Shown here: positions 11,379-23,105 of the stretch, one piece after another | Layout: every line of letters begins with the position of its first letter | How positions within the stretch are numbered: position 1 is the stretch's first letter | From: Leptasterias polaris | Lineage: Eukaryota; Echinodermata; Asteroidea; Forcipulatida; Asteriidae | Assembly (NCBI GenBank): GCA_037783415.1 | Contig: JAZGTN010000097.1 | Coordinates: 4,464,001 to 4,528,000, forward strand | Direction: 5' to 3' | Length of the DNA stretch: 64,000 bases | Translations under genes and position numbers: made by a program | The notes under the pieces: model-generated | Told to the model about the DNA's origin: nothing | The model's input: the letters and a program-made list of their open reading frames with translations, nothing else | Database searches by the model: none

Positions 11379-12049
11379 GGTATAAAGTAGCCCCACTTGT
11401 GTGGCCAAGGCTAGCTGAATCCTTGGCCACACGTCCCGACCATTTCTTTTTAAGCTAAGAAATAACCATTTAAATGGCGCATTATGGCGCATTCCCTACG
11501 GGCCAGGCGGCGGTTTAAACCAGCTGAATGTGTTCACCTGGCTCTTAGCTTGCCTTGGGTGTTTTGAATAATCAAACAAATAAAACAAAAACAAACAAAT
11601 ATACAATCATGCGAATCGAATGCGACGTCATCGGCCAGCTGGGCTGTGGGCGGAGCAGTCACAAAGCAACCAATGAAATGTTCCCACCGTACCTCGCTCC
11701 GCCCACAGCCCAGCCGGCCAATGACGTCGCATTCGATTCGCATGATTGTTGGGGTCATTCTAAAATGGCGGCTCTTGGTACACATCGCGGAAATTAATTC
11801 GGAGTAAGTCGCACAATAATAGTTTAAAATTTCTTGTTAACATTTTATTTGTTTGATTATTCAAAACACCCAAGGCAAGCTAAGAGCCAGGTGAACACAT
11901 TCAGCTGGTTTAAACCGCCGCCTGGCCCGTAGGGAATGCGCCATAATGCGCCATTTAAATGGTTATTTCTTAGCTTAAAAAGAAATGGTCGGGACGTGTG
12001 GCCAAGGATTCAGCTAGCCTTGGCCACACAAGTGGGGCTAGGTATAAAG
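11379..12049. mobile_element. 653-bp foldback DNA transposon, about 198-bp TIRs, 9-bp target-site duplication
   Basis: Near-perfect inverted arms 11388-11585 and 11843-12040 begin TAGCCCCACTTGTGTGGCCA. GGTATAAAG occurs immediately outside both ends (11379-11387 and 12041-12049). A second inverted pair of about 50 bp is nested in the spacer (about 11608-11660 against 11690-11745) and carries GACGTC and a CCCACAGCCCAGC motif. A 9-bp duplication with long TIRs suggests a Mutator-like (MULE) non-autonomous element; no transposase frame is present. Confidence 0.85.
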
Positions 12050-12473
12050 CTTTTCTCTACAATGTGAACAAAATTTCTAATAATGATTTTTCATACTTTT
12101 ACCTGATTTAAGAAGCTGAAATTTCATTTATATAGTCTTCATGTCCATAACTATATTTTTGACGGTTCATGCATAGTGTGCTTTGACAGCAAAACAACCA
12201 TTAATCATGTTAATTAAATATCAAGTAGGAAAATTCAAATTTTGTAATGATGTTTTTGCATAGTACATGTAACTCGGCAAAAAGGCCCCACCACAACACA
12301 AGCATTGTGAATGTATTTGCAAAGGAAACTGAAGTTATTGCTTGCTATACTAGACCTGAAAATGTTGATCATCGAAAACGTATAGCGTTACGGAGGCCCG
12401 ATGTTAGACCCCTATATTTAAGGCTCACGGGGGAACCTTTACCATACTTGTTTAGTTAGCTATGTAGAGTCCT

Positions 12474-12497
12474 CCTAGTCCTAGTCCTAGTCCTAGC
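12474..12497. repeat. CCTAGT hexamer repeat, about 4 copies
   Basis: Short tandem run followed by AGCCCCACTTGTTCGTGTGG, which resembles the terminus of the foldback element at 11388, so it may mark a decayed relative. Confidence 0.6.
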
Positions 12498-14084
12498 CCC
12501 ACTTGTTCGTGTGGCCAAGCTCAGTCAATGATTCAGCTTTGCCAGTAGATTTAGAATCACAGCCTGCTCGTTCTGTTGTTGATGTTTCCGTTTCTTCGTA
12601 TTGTATAATAATATAGTCAGGTCACCACAAACGTAATACAGCAATACCTACACAAATGAGCTTGGATTTCATTCAGGCTAGAGGAAACATTAGCGCGACC
12701 TCTTTTGGTCATCTGGAGCCATCCCGGAAATTTCTAAGGAAACACAACGGACATTTTGAGGAAATTGAATGCCAAGTTAAGGAAATTAAAAAGAAATTTA
12801 GAGAATAAATGAAAATTTAAGGCAATCTTGTAAAATGAATTAAATTTGTGTCTGTTCGAGTGGCCGACTAGAGTCGACTAGACTTACATAGAGCAACTAT
12901 AGTCGATATAGATGTCAGCCGAACACTATAATCTACTTGAAAAGTACTATTACTAAGTAAATTGGATATTAATGTTATCAATACGTTGCGAAGTTAATAA
13001 ACCTGAACACTACAGTCAACACTCTTGCTTTGCACTAATACACACAGAATCCCTCTTTTTCTGAGTATTTTAACGATTCATTCCGATTGTTCAAGAGGCA
13101 CAAAACGCGAGATGGAGAATGCGGGTCGGAAGAACTTTTCTAAGTGAACAATATTTGTTTACAATCAAGATACGAGTACTTTTCACTGTCAGTCAATAAA
13201 CGAGGAATCCTTCGTCGTTGATAATGTAATTATGTAAAAAATTTGTTTGTGATTTCCATAATTTGCTTTAGCAAGAAAAGTAACACTAAAATATGAATTC
13301 TGGTTTTCATATTCAAAATACTGTTCTGATACACCATACCTTAACGTTATTGCAAGTGACGATGTTATTTGCAACTGACTGATCTGGTGTGCGCAACTTG
13401 CACTTATTCCCTTGGTCCTTATGATTCTATGGTAGATTAAAGGCAAGCTAAAGTATATACCTATTTTTTTACCGTATGTAATTGTTTTAATCCAATTGTA
13501 GACATATACAATTAAATTATCTTGTGGCAATTTCATTTCAAAAGGTGGAAGCGTTATAGTTTGAGATACCATCGAATGTCTGGAGCGGTTAACTTAGATA
13601 AAAGTGTCCACGTAGGAAGAATTTCCTGATTAAACAATCTGAGAAACGATTTATGCAGCGGTTCTCATGATTGAAATGTCTTTTAATCCCTCTTTAAAAA
13701 CACATTCTTTAGAAGATAATCGTTTCCAAGCTTCAGGGCTTTTTACCAAATTAGTTTTCATGGCCATTAATTTTTTTAGTATATACCATAGGTAGCCTAT
13801 AATATGCCTATACCCTGGCGAACTCCCCTACCTGTCTTGCGTTCTTCCTGCAAGATAAACTTTTGGTGAGGAGAGCTCAATGACTCCGGTAACTTGCTTA
13901 TGCATGAGTGGTAGCCGACTACTTTCAGCTTTGTCTTCTTCTTTTCTTTTCTTTTCTTTTTCCCTTCATTTTTTGCATGGTATACTGCACACCATTCATC
14001 CCTTCTGTCCATTGTTGTATCGTCCATACCATTTTAAACAGTATAAACTTTGTTTTCCACCAACCACTCCCCAGCTAACATGTA

Positions 14085-14245
14085 TACGTCGGCCCAACGT
14101 TGGCAAACGTACAAAATGTTTGGCTGGACAACCGTTGGCAAGTGACGTTGCGGTGACGTTGTTTTTTGCGGCCAACGTTGGCCCAACCAACGACGTCTGC
14201 AAGACGTCTACACGTCTGCACGTCTAACGTAACGTTCGTTAGACG
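14085..14245. repeat. ACGT-dense block
   Basis: More than ten ACGT tetranucleotides in about 160 bp, arranged as AACGTTGG, GACGTTG and AGACGTC/ACGTCTG variants, many self-complementary. CpG content is far above the surroundings. No gene recognised. Confidence 0.6.
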
Positions 14246-14357
14246 TTTTAGTTGGGAAAACATAACATTTTTTTATTTTGGGTTGAACAAAGAAAAATTG
14301 ACTAGAGCTTTTTACGAACTCATAATAGGACGTAATGAGTACATAGACACTTTCAAC

Positions 14358-14460
14358 AGTGGCTTTTCGTGGCCGAGCGGTCTAGTTCACCGGACCCAAG
14401 CTCTTGTGTTGTCAGTAGTAGAGTGTTGGGTTCCAATCCATACACGTGTGCCCGTCAGCG
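14358..14460 (+). mobile_element. tRNA-derived SINE-like fragment, family B
   Basis: GTGGCCGAGCGGTCTAGTTC resembles the A-box region of a Leu/Ser-type tRNA and GGGTTCCAATCC the B-box. Related copies: 26080-27345 (interrupted), 28681-28990, 57145-57500 and 59570-59815 (minus). Confidence 0.6.
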
Positions 14461-14487
14461 TATTTTTTGTTTTCCCAGGAGAGATGA

Positions 14488-15015
14488 GGCCCGGGGGGGG
14501 GGGGGGAGGGGGGACATTAAAGAGGACATATCATAGGAACCAGGGAGTAAAGAGGAAAGGTCATAGGTTCCAGGGGGGGGGGGGGGGGTAAGAGGACAGG
14601 TCAAAGGATCCAGGACAGGTCAAAGGATCCAGGGAAGGTAAGAGGACAGTTCATAAATGATCATGGGGGTAAGAGGACAGGCATAGGATCCGGGGGGGGG
14701 GGGGGGTTAAGGGTAAGAGGGCAGGTCATAGGATCATAATGGGGGGGGGGGGGGTGAGAGGGCATGACTTTGGTGTCTCTATGGATCACTCCCCCTTCTC
14801 TGCCATCTTGAACTGTACTCTTACCCACCCCCCCCCCCCCCATGATCCTATGACATGTCATCTTACCCCCCCTGGATCCTATGACCTGTCCTCTTAACCC
14901 CCCCCCCCCATTCCTATGACACGCCTCTTACCCCACCCCCCCCCCCCCCCCCCCATGATCCTACGACCTGTCCTTTAACCCCCCTCCCCTGGAACCTATG
15001 AGCTTTCCTCTTTCA
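14488..15015. repeat. G/C homopolymer-rich inverted minisatellite
   Basis: The left half repeats AAGAGGACAGGTCATAGGATCC followed by runs of 8-14 G. The right half is the reverse orientation, with runs of C and GATCCTATGACCTGTCCTCT-like units. The turn lies near 14760-14820. Shadow frames on both strands are repeat-derived. Confidence 0.85.
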
Positions 15016-15566
15016 GGCCCGCCGGAAGGTATTTAAAAGTGGGGGGCACCAACAATTTCCAACATTGGGTTGTTTGGATCAGCAGATCCGGGGAGGGAGA
15101 GTCCAAATCCCTTTGTTTTTTGTGTGAAAACGTGAGAAAAGCTGCTTTCAAGACGCATGTGATACTGACTTAAAGGGCAATTCTAAGATTTTTCTTGTTG
15201 GAGGGGGTGAAAGTGTCTGATGAAAAAAATAATCCCTTATAAAAATTCCCCTTATTGAAAATATTGGGAAATACTAATACATGCATTTGTAAACACGGGG
15301 ACCCAGTTACGGGGAGGATGCATAATATTAGAAAAGGGGTCGGAACCATTTTAGCAATGGACCTATCCAAAGGCCTAGCTATGCCCAGGCCCGCCAGGCA
15401 GATCTGTGGGAGGTACATGAATGTGGAGACCCCAACAAGTTTTGTAAATGTGGGTATTTTTATGTGATCAATTAATTAATGTCAGTGTTCTCCAACTTTG
15501 AAAAATAAAGGTTGGTGCTGGGTGTGGTGAAAACTGTGAGGGGGTACGTACAATGCGAGCGCGAAG

Positions 15567-15648
15567 AAATTGAAAAGGCGACGGGCAAAATTGAAAAGGC
15601 GACGGGCAAAATTGAAAAGGCGACGGGCAAAATTGAAAAGGCGACGGA
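15567..15648. repeat. 21-bp minisatellite, 4 copies
   Basis: Unit TTGAAAAGGCGACGGGCAAAA repeated four times with almost no variation. The 21-bp period keeps all frames open, so it mimics a coding repeat on both strands. Confidence 0.9.
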
Positions 15649-16403
15649 AAGGAGTGGCACATATGGAACACCGTACCTATCAACTTTCTGCTTTGTTTCC
15701 AAGTAGGCCTAGTCTTTATCGAAGGCTAAATGACACACACAAACTGGTACACTGGTGTACTATAAATATAATAAAAGCAGTGAAATGGAAAGAGACTGGT
15801 CAGTATGAAAGCACACAGAAAAAGCAGATGCCGCAAAGAAGACGATGACAGGGGGGGGGGGGGGGGGCGAAGAGGTGGGGAACACCATGGAACAATAAAA
15901 CATGGGAACACAAAAATACAAAATCAACGACGGGATGAGGGAGACAAGGCAGTGAATGAGGCAGACTATAGGCCCTACGATCTAATATCTGTGGTAAAAG
16001 GAGAGCATTAAGCAATTTTCAAAAATTTCAAAATGGCTGCAATGATCACATGACATCTGACCATGGAAGTAGCATCCATGATCTGACTGTGTGCCAAATT
16101 CAATGATGGCAGGGAAGACAATATAACATGCACGCAGAAACCTTAAAAACATCTGTTTCGAGGAGATCAAAAGGATTTGTTCACACTCCCTGTACTATAT
16201 AGGTTTACCGCCCCGTGGTGTTCCATCCATCACATAAAATAAGTTTTGTCAGTGTCAACGCCCTCTCGTGACTAAAGTTTGTTGATCTCAAAGCCAACAA
16301 GAAATCTGATCTTGGATTGGTCCTTTGGGCAATTTCTATCTTTTTCTATCCAATGAAGTACACGTTTACTTACGTTACACGGTATATTACTCATCAAGGA
16401 AAC

Positions 16404-16656
16404 ATGGCGGCGCCCACGTCCCTTGACGGAAAAGTGTCCACGTCGGAGCCTGAAAAAGATTATTTACGAGGAAGATACGTTCCAAATAATATGACAAAAG
16501 GTAGACCAAGAGGCTTTCAAGAGTACGGAGGAGGTGATCCATTACAACTGGACACATTTAAAATAGATATAGATGCGTACGACACTTCAATGGATATCGC
16601 TTCAACAGCACCGATGGCGACAACAGTTGTTGGCATTCCGGTCAGCTCTGCATCAG
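16404..16656 (+). CDS. Candidate first coding exon (possibly 5' end of SLC30A6)
   Basis: ATG in a strong context (AAACATGG) opens a CpG-rich frame beginning MAAPTSLDGKVSTSEPEKDY, 84 codons plus one base, ending before a weak donor (CAG|GTACCA). An alternative donor inside it (AAAG|GTAGAC near 16500) gives the same phase. I do not recognise the peptide: it is hydrophilic, without a signal or membrane segment. The exon ends in phase 1, which is what the first recognised SLC30A6 exon at 23106 needs, and no other downstream plus-strand exon was found. It could instead belong to an unrelated small gene. The downstream continuation to 16743 looks non-coding. Confidence 0.45.
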
Positions 16657-19444
16657 GTACCAAAGACAATTTACAACTTACAAAAATACAAGTTATTCAT
16701 TTATTGTTAAATACTATACTCAACAAGGGCGTCGATCGCTACTGAAAAGTAGGGGGACGGGCGAGCAAGTCTTAAAAAAATACATCTTACATTATTTGTG
16801 CCCCACACCATTACTTTTTACATTTAATTTCTGTGTTACACTTGTTCCTTATTTTTTGTTTGACCAGGAGGCGAGTTTATACAGGGGGTGATATTTAACA
16901 ATAACATCAATGATCATCCGAAATGGGGTTTGGGCCTGGGTTTCCCTTATGTAAAACCGAGATTCTACCAAATAAAAACATTCATATGCACAATCCTTTT
17001 TAATTGTAACCACATTGCGACAATTTCTTCAGTAAAATTGAGAGAGTTTTTGATGTTTTTGTTTCTTCTTTCGTTTTTCTTTTAATTTATATTTTGTTTT
17101 TTAGAATAAAAAATAATTACACTGAACTTACCTTAAAATTTACAAAAAATTCTACCGTAGCCACTGAAAAGAATTTTCTAATATCCATTTTAATATTCTT
17201 CGGGAGTCCGTCGTTTATCGTGTGTCAGCTTGAAGTTCTTTTGCTTCCAAACTGCTCCTATTTATTTTAATGAATTTAACTACATTTTGTGCGTTGTGTG
17301 TTGCAATTGCAACAAAATGTACACACATTTGCACGTGCGCGCACACACAGACTTCCTTTGTGGAGGGATCGTCTACCACTGTACCGTACATTTAGCATAC
17401 ACAAGCGACACATAACTTGAATGCTAACAAAATAGTAAGCGAGATTTTGGCGTTCATGTCTTGGACGAAATAGGCCCAAAATACAATTCTGTGCGTGGTC
17501 CATCAGAAAAAAAGATGGAAATGAAGGAAACATTTCACCGTTTGTTCGCTAATCTTTTATTTGAACAAAAATTGTAATGAAATATTAAATCAAGAAAATG
17601 GTGTATATTTAGGTGTTCGGGCAATCCGCCCGGAACACCTCCTGTTTTTGCACGTTTAAAAAAAATACTTCTTCTGCTTATCCCCCGCGATTGTCCACAA
17701 AAAAATGCACACTTCCGAAGCTCACACAAACTTCAAACTTCACATATAGTTAGATCGTTACTTGTAGAAGACACCGCTGGAGTGACGTCATGATGACGTC
17801 ATCAGGTGTCGAAATACAGTAAATCAAAGTTTAATATTTCAAAAAAACATAACTCGAAAACTGCTGAATGGATTTGTACATTCTATACATCATCGGACAG
17901 GTCTTGGAAAACCCAACAAACAATTCACAAAGAGTGACCCAATTTTATCTTGACTTCCGGTCCAAAACGGAAGTTGAAATTTCAATAATTTATATCTAAA
18001 GAACTTCTCGTACTTGAATCGAAATTTTTACACCAGGTTGTAGGATCTTGTGCCTTCTCAAACTTTTACACAGAGATGATACTAGTTTGACCTTACTTTC
18101 TGGTCGAAATCGGGTGTTAAAGGCAACGTAGGTCTATATATTGACCCGCATTAAAAGCATGTGAAAAGATCTTCTACTGAGACACGTAAAACCGTATCTA
18201 ACCCAGTGGCACGGTAGCCGTCTGTTGCGTTCCAGTACACCACGTGGCTGGCTGCTCCACTTCCGGCCTGTTCATAAGGTCCTGCACAGGGTCCTGCATG
18301 TAACCTGTGTATACACGATACACTAGCACACATTCCGCGCCACGAAGACAGTGTATACATCCACATAACGTGAAACGGATTGTTGATGTCATATCCACTG
18401 GTGGCGCTATACCGTGTTAATGGTCGTTTGTTAACGTACTGCGCTTTTTATAATGCAACAGACTCAGAAATGTACGTCGTTCGACGGTAGTCCAATGAAT
18501 TGCTCAGTGCATATATCCTTCGTGTTAGCCTTTTGTTGGCTTGGTGGTAAATATCAACTATAAAAACGAGTGTATTTTGCTGAACTCTTTTGGTGATTTT
18601 AATAAATTTTGATAACTGAGAAAATGTGATCGGAAAAAGATCAACATAAATTTGACTCTAATCAACACCGGTTTTTACAAGATTTTACTTTTAAATCCTG
18701 TTGAATGCTTCAAAGAAATACAATGTGAACAGCAAAACAAATTCAACATAAATTGCACATCGTGTAAACTGTAGGTTCTTATGCCCTTATCATAATCATG
18801 ACAAATGATGTTGCTTCAGTTATCGGCACCACAAAAAGGTAGCAAGCAGGCGTAGTTTGATAAAATTTATTTTTGAATTGTTAGTGATAGTCTTTTAAAC
18901 TATCAGTTCAGTTAGTGACTATTTAAAAAAAAAAATTATACATGTGTATCTAGTACACATTCTGGAGTTTCAATGCATAGGCCTATCCATCGAAAAATAA
19001 ATAAACTTCATTGAATGGAAAACATAATACTTAATAGTTGTACTTGTGAGTCATTCAAAGGCTCGTTTCAAGATCTGTAGTCAAGATGAAGGGGAAGTGG
19101 GGAGAATGTTTCTTCTGTATGACTATGAAATGACAATGGACCCTTGGCCCTTTCAAATAATCTAAATAATGTACTCATTTGCTAAATTATTTTTGTAAGT
19201 TCACCTTTGTTTTTCACTTGGCACATATTTAAATACCTATGTCTCAATAAATAAATTCTAACTTCATAATGATGCCATCGGTTTTCAATTCTGGCTAAAC
19301 AAAAGTTTATTATTTAGAAAATGTTATATTCCGAGTAGCCTTTATTTCCTGTGTATAAACTAACGTTTAAACGTAGAAGATTTACACATTACTTTCTTTG
19401 AAATTTCAAAAGCTATCAACATTGTTTTCAGCGATTCAAATAAC

Positions 19445-19468
19445 TAACGCTAACGCTAACGCTAACGC
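19445..19468. repeat. CTAACG hexamer repeat, 4 copies
   Basis: Perfect short tandem. Resembles but does not equal the metazoan telomere repeat (CTAACCC). Confidence 0.8.
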
Positions 19469-20394
19469 ATCATACCATGCCGCATAGGAGATGGCGATCA
19501 ACATGGGATAGCGGTTTGGATAGAAAGGGAAAGACAATACTACCAATATCCCGTCATTTGTCTGTCAATTGGTAGATTAACCAAGTTATAAAAACTAATT
19601 AATTATGCAAACAAATCTGATTAATTTACTCAGGCAATAGATATGTAAACAACACACTTGGATAAAGAAAACGTTGAAAAAATGCAAAACAGACCATTTT
19701 AACCAACTGAAGGTGCTGACAACGTACCAACTTAAGCTTGTCCAATTAAGGTGCCGTGTTCGAGGGTCAAAACAAAAAATAATTAAACTTGCCAAACTCG
19801 CCTTCTGGTTCAATCTTCAATTTCAAGTCAAAAAACTTTTCACAAACCCTAGTTTGCAAAGTATTAGAAAGGCCAACCTTCTTCCGCCATCCTTCTCACT
19901 ATCGGAATGGGATATAAAAACAAACTTTCATGGCACCATACGGTCATAAGCCTTACCACTAACTTTCATTGAAAACCCGAACACCTAGTGTTTGTAATCC
20001 TACAAACACTACATTTCTAGTTTTATATTTTCTGTTGCATATTTCTAATGAACAATCAATCAAAAATTGGGGGGGACATCTGATATGCTGTCCACCCCAG
20101 TCTAAAAGGTGGGGGGTCCCCCACCCATTGACGCCCATAGTCAATGTTTGTCCTTTTCAGAAACATCATTAAAACTAAAACTTTAAAGACATCAGTTTTT
20201 GAGTTTAAAAGAAAAAATAAATTATAATGATATTTATATATTATTATAAATAATTTATTTGTAATATTAATATAAATTTCATTATTCTGATTCTGAAATA
20301 TGAATTGATTGTTACATGAAAATTGACATGTATTGTATGTCACTATTTTTATGTGCTATACATGACATGTATGTGTTATATAGATAGGAGTGTT

Positions 20395-21014
20395 GGTGAT
20401 GAACAAACACCCTTCACATAATCTACAGCAAGACTTGACAGCACTGTGTGAATGTCTGACAAATGGCAACTTAAATTTAATGCCAAGAAATGTAGCGCCA
20501 TGCGGGTTGGAAAAGTGAAACACACTTCAGGTTACTACATGAAGGATGGGGATAATGAAGTTGAGCTTACAAAAAGTTGTTCGGAAAAAGACCTGGGAAT
20601 TTTCTTTGACCCCTCTCTTGGCTTTAGGGAACACATAGGTTTTTCTGTAGCCAAAGCTAATAGGATGCTTGGGATCATCAAACGTACCTTTAAGATAAGT
20701 CTTACCAAGAAAGGCTGTTGACACTTGGGCTACCTACACTTGAATATCGTCGTTTAAGAGCTGACATGATCCGGGTCTACAAAATTTTGAATGACATCGA
20801 CCATGTGGAGACATCAGACTTTTTTCTAGGGACCATAGCAAGAAGCTGTACAAATAGCGTTGTAGGCTTCATGTCCGGAATTACAGCTTCTCTCTTAGAG
20901 ATGTTGACCATTGCTTGGAACAACTTATCGAATGAGATTGTCTCTAGCCAATTCAAAACTAACTTAAACAAATACTGGAAAAACCTTGATTATAAATGTT
21001 TATCTCATTATTAA
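20395..21014 (+). pseudogene. Degenerate non-LTR retrotransposon (CR1-like) reverse transcriptase C-terminus
   Basis: Open frame 20452-20721 contains DKWQLKFNAKKCSAMRVGK and EKDLGIFFDPSLGFREHI, the post-catalytic RT region typical of CR1-type LINEs. Frame 20718-21014 continues with LGLPTLEYRRLRADMIRVYK and ends near NLSNEIVSSQFKTNLNKYW. The two frames differ, and the stretch that should separate them is missing, so an internal deletion and a frame change are present. The catalytic YADD/FADD box is not present. Dead 5'-truncated copy. Confidence 0.8.
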
Positions 21015-22718
21015 GTAGAGCCTCTCGCTTTTAACTTCATGTCTGCAGCAAATACCCCTCTATAGTGTTTACATTTAAGTCTTTGACGAGAAGAAGAGTC
21101 AAATAAGCCTTGGCTTTCTACCGACCCAAGATTTCCAGCAAGATTTCCAGCAAGCAAGATTATACATGCATGGGGCTCCAGGAATGAATGAGGAACTGTA
21201 GTACTACTACTGTTAGTAGTAGTACCGACATGATTAGTACCGACATACATTGTGTATGCTGCATCAAAAAAGAGTTGGGAGCAACTGTGTTGGGGGAGGG
21301 GGGTACTTTGCGGTGGGGGGGGGCGAATTTGAAGGAACAATTTTGTGGGGGGGGATTTTGTGGTTGCGAGCTAACTAGCATCTGTCACATCATATATTTA
21401 AGCCCCCTAAGGCTTAATACGAATAATGAAAAATGCTTTATCCCTCCGCTTCTTGGACCTAGCCCCACGCCCACATATGTGACCAGTCTTCGACCAATTA
21501 GAGTGCACAAACTCTCAGAGGTATCTCATAATAATTTGCATTAAAACAGTGTGCTGCAGGGACATTAAACAAAGACTAGATGGGTAATCAGCGAATCATG
21601 CACATCAGTAAATATCATGGCGCCGACAATGTTTCAATGCACAAGTGATTGTCAGCTCAGAGATTCTTGATAAAATTACACCAAAATGAGCTTGCACAAA
21701 AAATTGTTTTAATGAAGTTGCCACAATTGTGCTATAGGTAAGTGAAATTAGGGGAAAATGCTGGCAACAAATAAAAATTTAAAAATTTAACAGTTCTTGA
21801 TGGTATGTGGGGGTAGGGCAAAACAAAAAGAAGGATTGGCACCATTTATGGGGCTATCGAATACAATCAATCATCAGTCATGTAAGTTATTATACAGTGT
21901 ACATGTATATGTAACTGCTGTGCAAAAGTCTTGACTTTTTTCAAAAACAGAACAAAAATCCAACATTTACCCCACAAAAGTTCACAAGCAAGCTATCGAT
22001 TATTTTGTAAAGTGTAGGTTAGATTCGGCATTGTTATTATTTTATGGGTCAATATTTCAATTTAAAAAACAAAAGCATATGTTCAATATTTACCTGACTG
22101 TATGGTACCCCAAAAGATGGTTTTTGACATTTTGTGACGGCGTTTTTACACATTGTTACATTGCCCCATTTGGATTACCTAATTATTTATTGACTTGATA
22201 GTGGGTAAAGCTACTCAATGAATATACAAAGCACCATTCCCGCACCCCATTTGTTTTCTTTTTGACCTTTGAAGTGAGAACGTTGATGGCAATTTAAATT
22301 ACTCTATAAACAGATCATGAAAAAGGGATGCTGGAAGCTTGGCACTGGGAGGTGATTTTGTATGGGATGCCCGAAGTTTGTCACTGGGAGATGATATCGA
22401 GCAGTCAAATTGCATGACATCTAGAATATATATTAGTGATGGTTATGTACAACTCACAGCGGATGAAGCCATGGGATGATGCTCAGCTTCCATCTGGTCA
22501 GCCAAGATCCAACCTTCCAAAGAAGTAACCGGGAAAGCTTTCCCTTGCACTCATCCAGACTGCCCCAATACATGTTTTTCAATTTTTATAACTGAGGCTT
22601 CAAAATGAGTATTCAAACCAAAGTAGCACTGCATGCTTAAAGCATAGAGCAAGGCAGGGTATACCTTTGGTAATTACTCCAAAAATTAATGGCCATTAAA
22701 ACTTAAAACATATTAATG

Positions 22719-23056
22719 ACACTTAAATGTAGGGTACACTTTTGGTGAGCTAATGATATTATTAAACATTGTAAGAAATGACACCCTTATGTAATGTAGT
22801 TGTAGAGAAAGAGGTAATTTTTCACCGAAATATTTGAATCTGAGAAAGGCTTCAGGAATGAAGCCTTTCTGAGGCATACTGAAAACACAATTCTATCCAG
22901 CAACGGTGTTTTTTCTTTCATTATTTTCTTGCAACTTTGATAAACATTTTAGCGCAAATTTTCACAGGTTTGATTATTTTATGCATATATTGGTATACAC
23001 AAAGTGAGGATATTGGTCTTTGACAATCACCAAAAGTGTACCCTGCATTTAAGTGT
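22719..23056. mobile_element. MITE-like foldback element, family M1
   Basis: Terminal inverted repeat: ACTTAAATGTAGGGTACACT at the left against AGTGTACCCTGCATTTAAGT at the right. The internal segment (TTTTCACAGGTTTG...GGTATACACAAAGTGAG) is shared with copies at 32205-32545, 41216-41600, 50978-51273, 51272-51602, 61800-62141 and 63546-63900. Confidence 0.7.
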
Positions 23057-23105
23057 CATTCAGAACACTTTTAGATTTTGTAATTTTTTTTTTTATTTCT
23101 TGAAG

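Larger units (their letters stand above)
7324..16403. other. Gene-poor 9-kb stretch with repeats
   Basis: No coding exon recognised. Contents listed separately: minisatellite 8067-8480, MITE-like element 10427-10714, long-TIR foldback 11379-12049, ACGT-rich block 14085-14245, SINE-B fragment 14358-14460, G/C homopolymer palindrome 14488-15015 and 21-bp minisatellite 15567-15648. A 28-bp unit is duplicated in tandem at 7745-7800. Segments such as 8500-10400 and 12500-13800 show only short open frames without family resemblance. Confidence 0.5.
16657..23105. other. Long intron or intergenic region before SLC30A6 exon 23106
   Basis: Holds a degenerate LINE fragment (20395-21014), a (CTAACG)4 run (19445-19468), a pair of TGACGTCA palindromes (17783-17801), a G-rich patch (21290-21355) and a MITE (22719-23056). 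Otherwise nothing recognised. Confidence 0.45.

Noticed and set aside
14166..14591. 141-aa ORF with polyglycine end
   Set aside because: Spans the ACGT block, a SINE fragment and a G run; no family resemblance.
19445..19468. Interstitial telomere repeat
   Set aside because: The unit is CTAACG, not CTAACCC, and only four copies exist.
22460..22526. Short protein-like stretch (MKPWDDAQLPSGQPRSNLPK) with AG before and GTAACC after
   Set aside because: Its phase does not fit the SLC30A6 exon at 23106 and no partner exon was found. Possible chance frame or a small unlinked exon.
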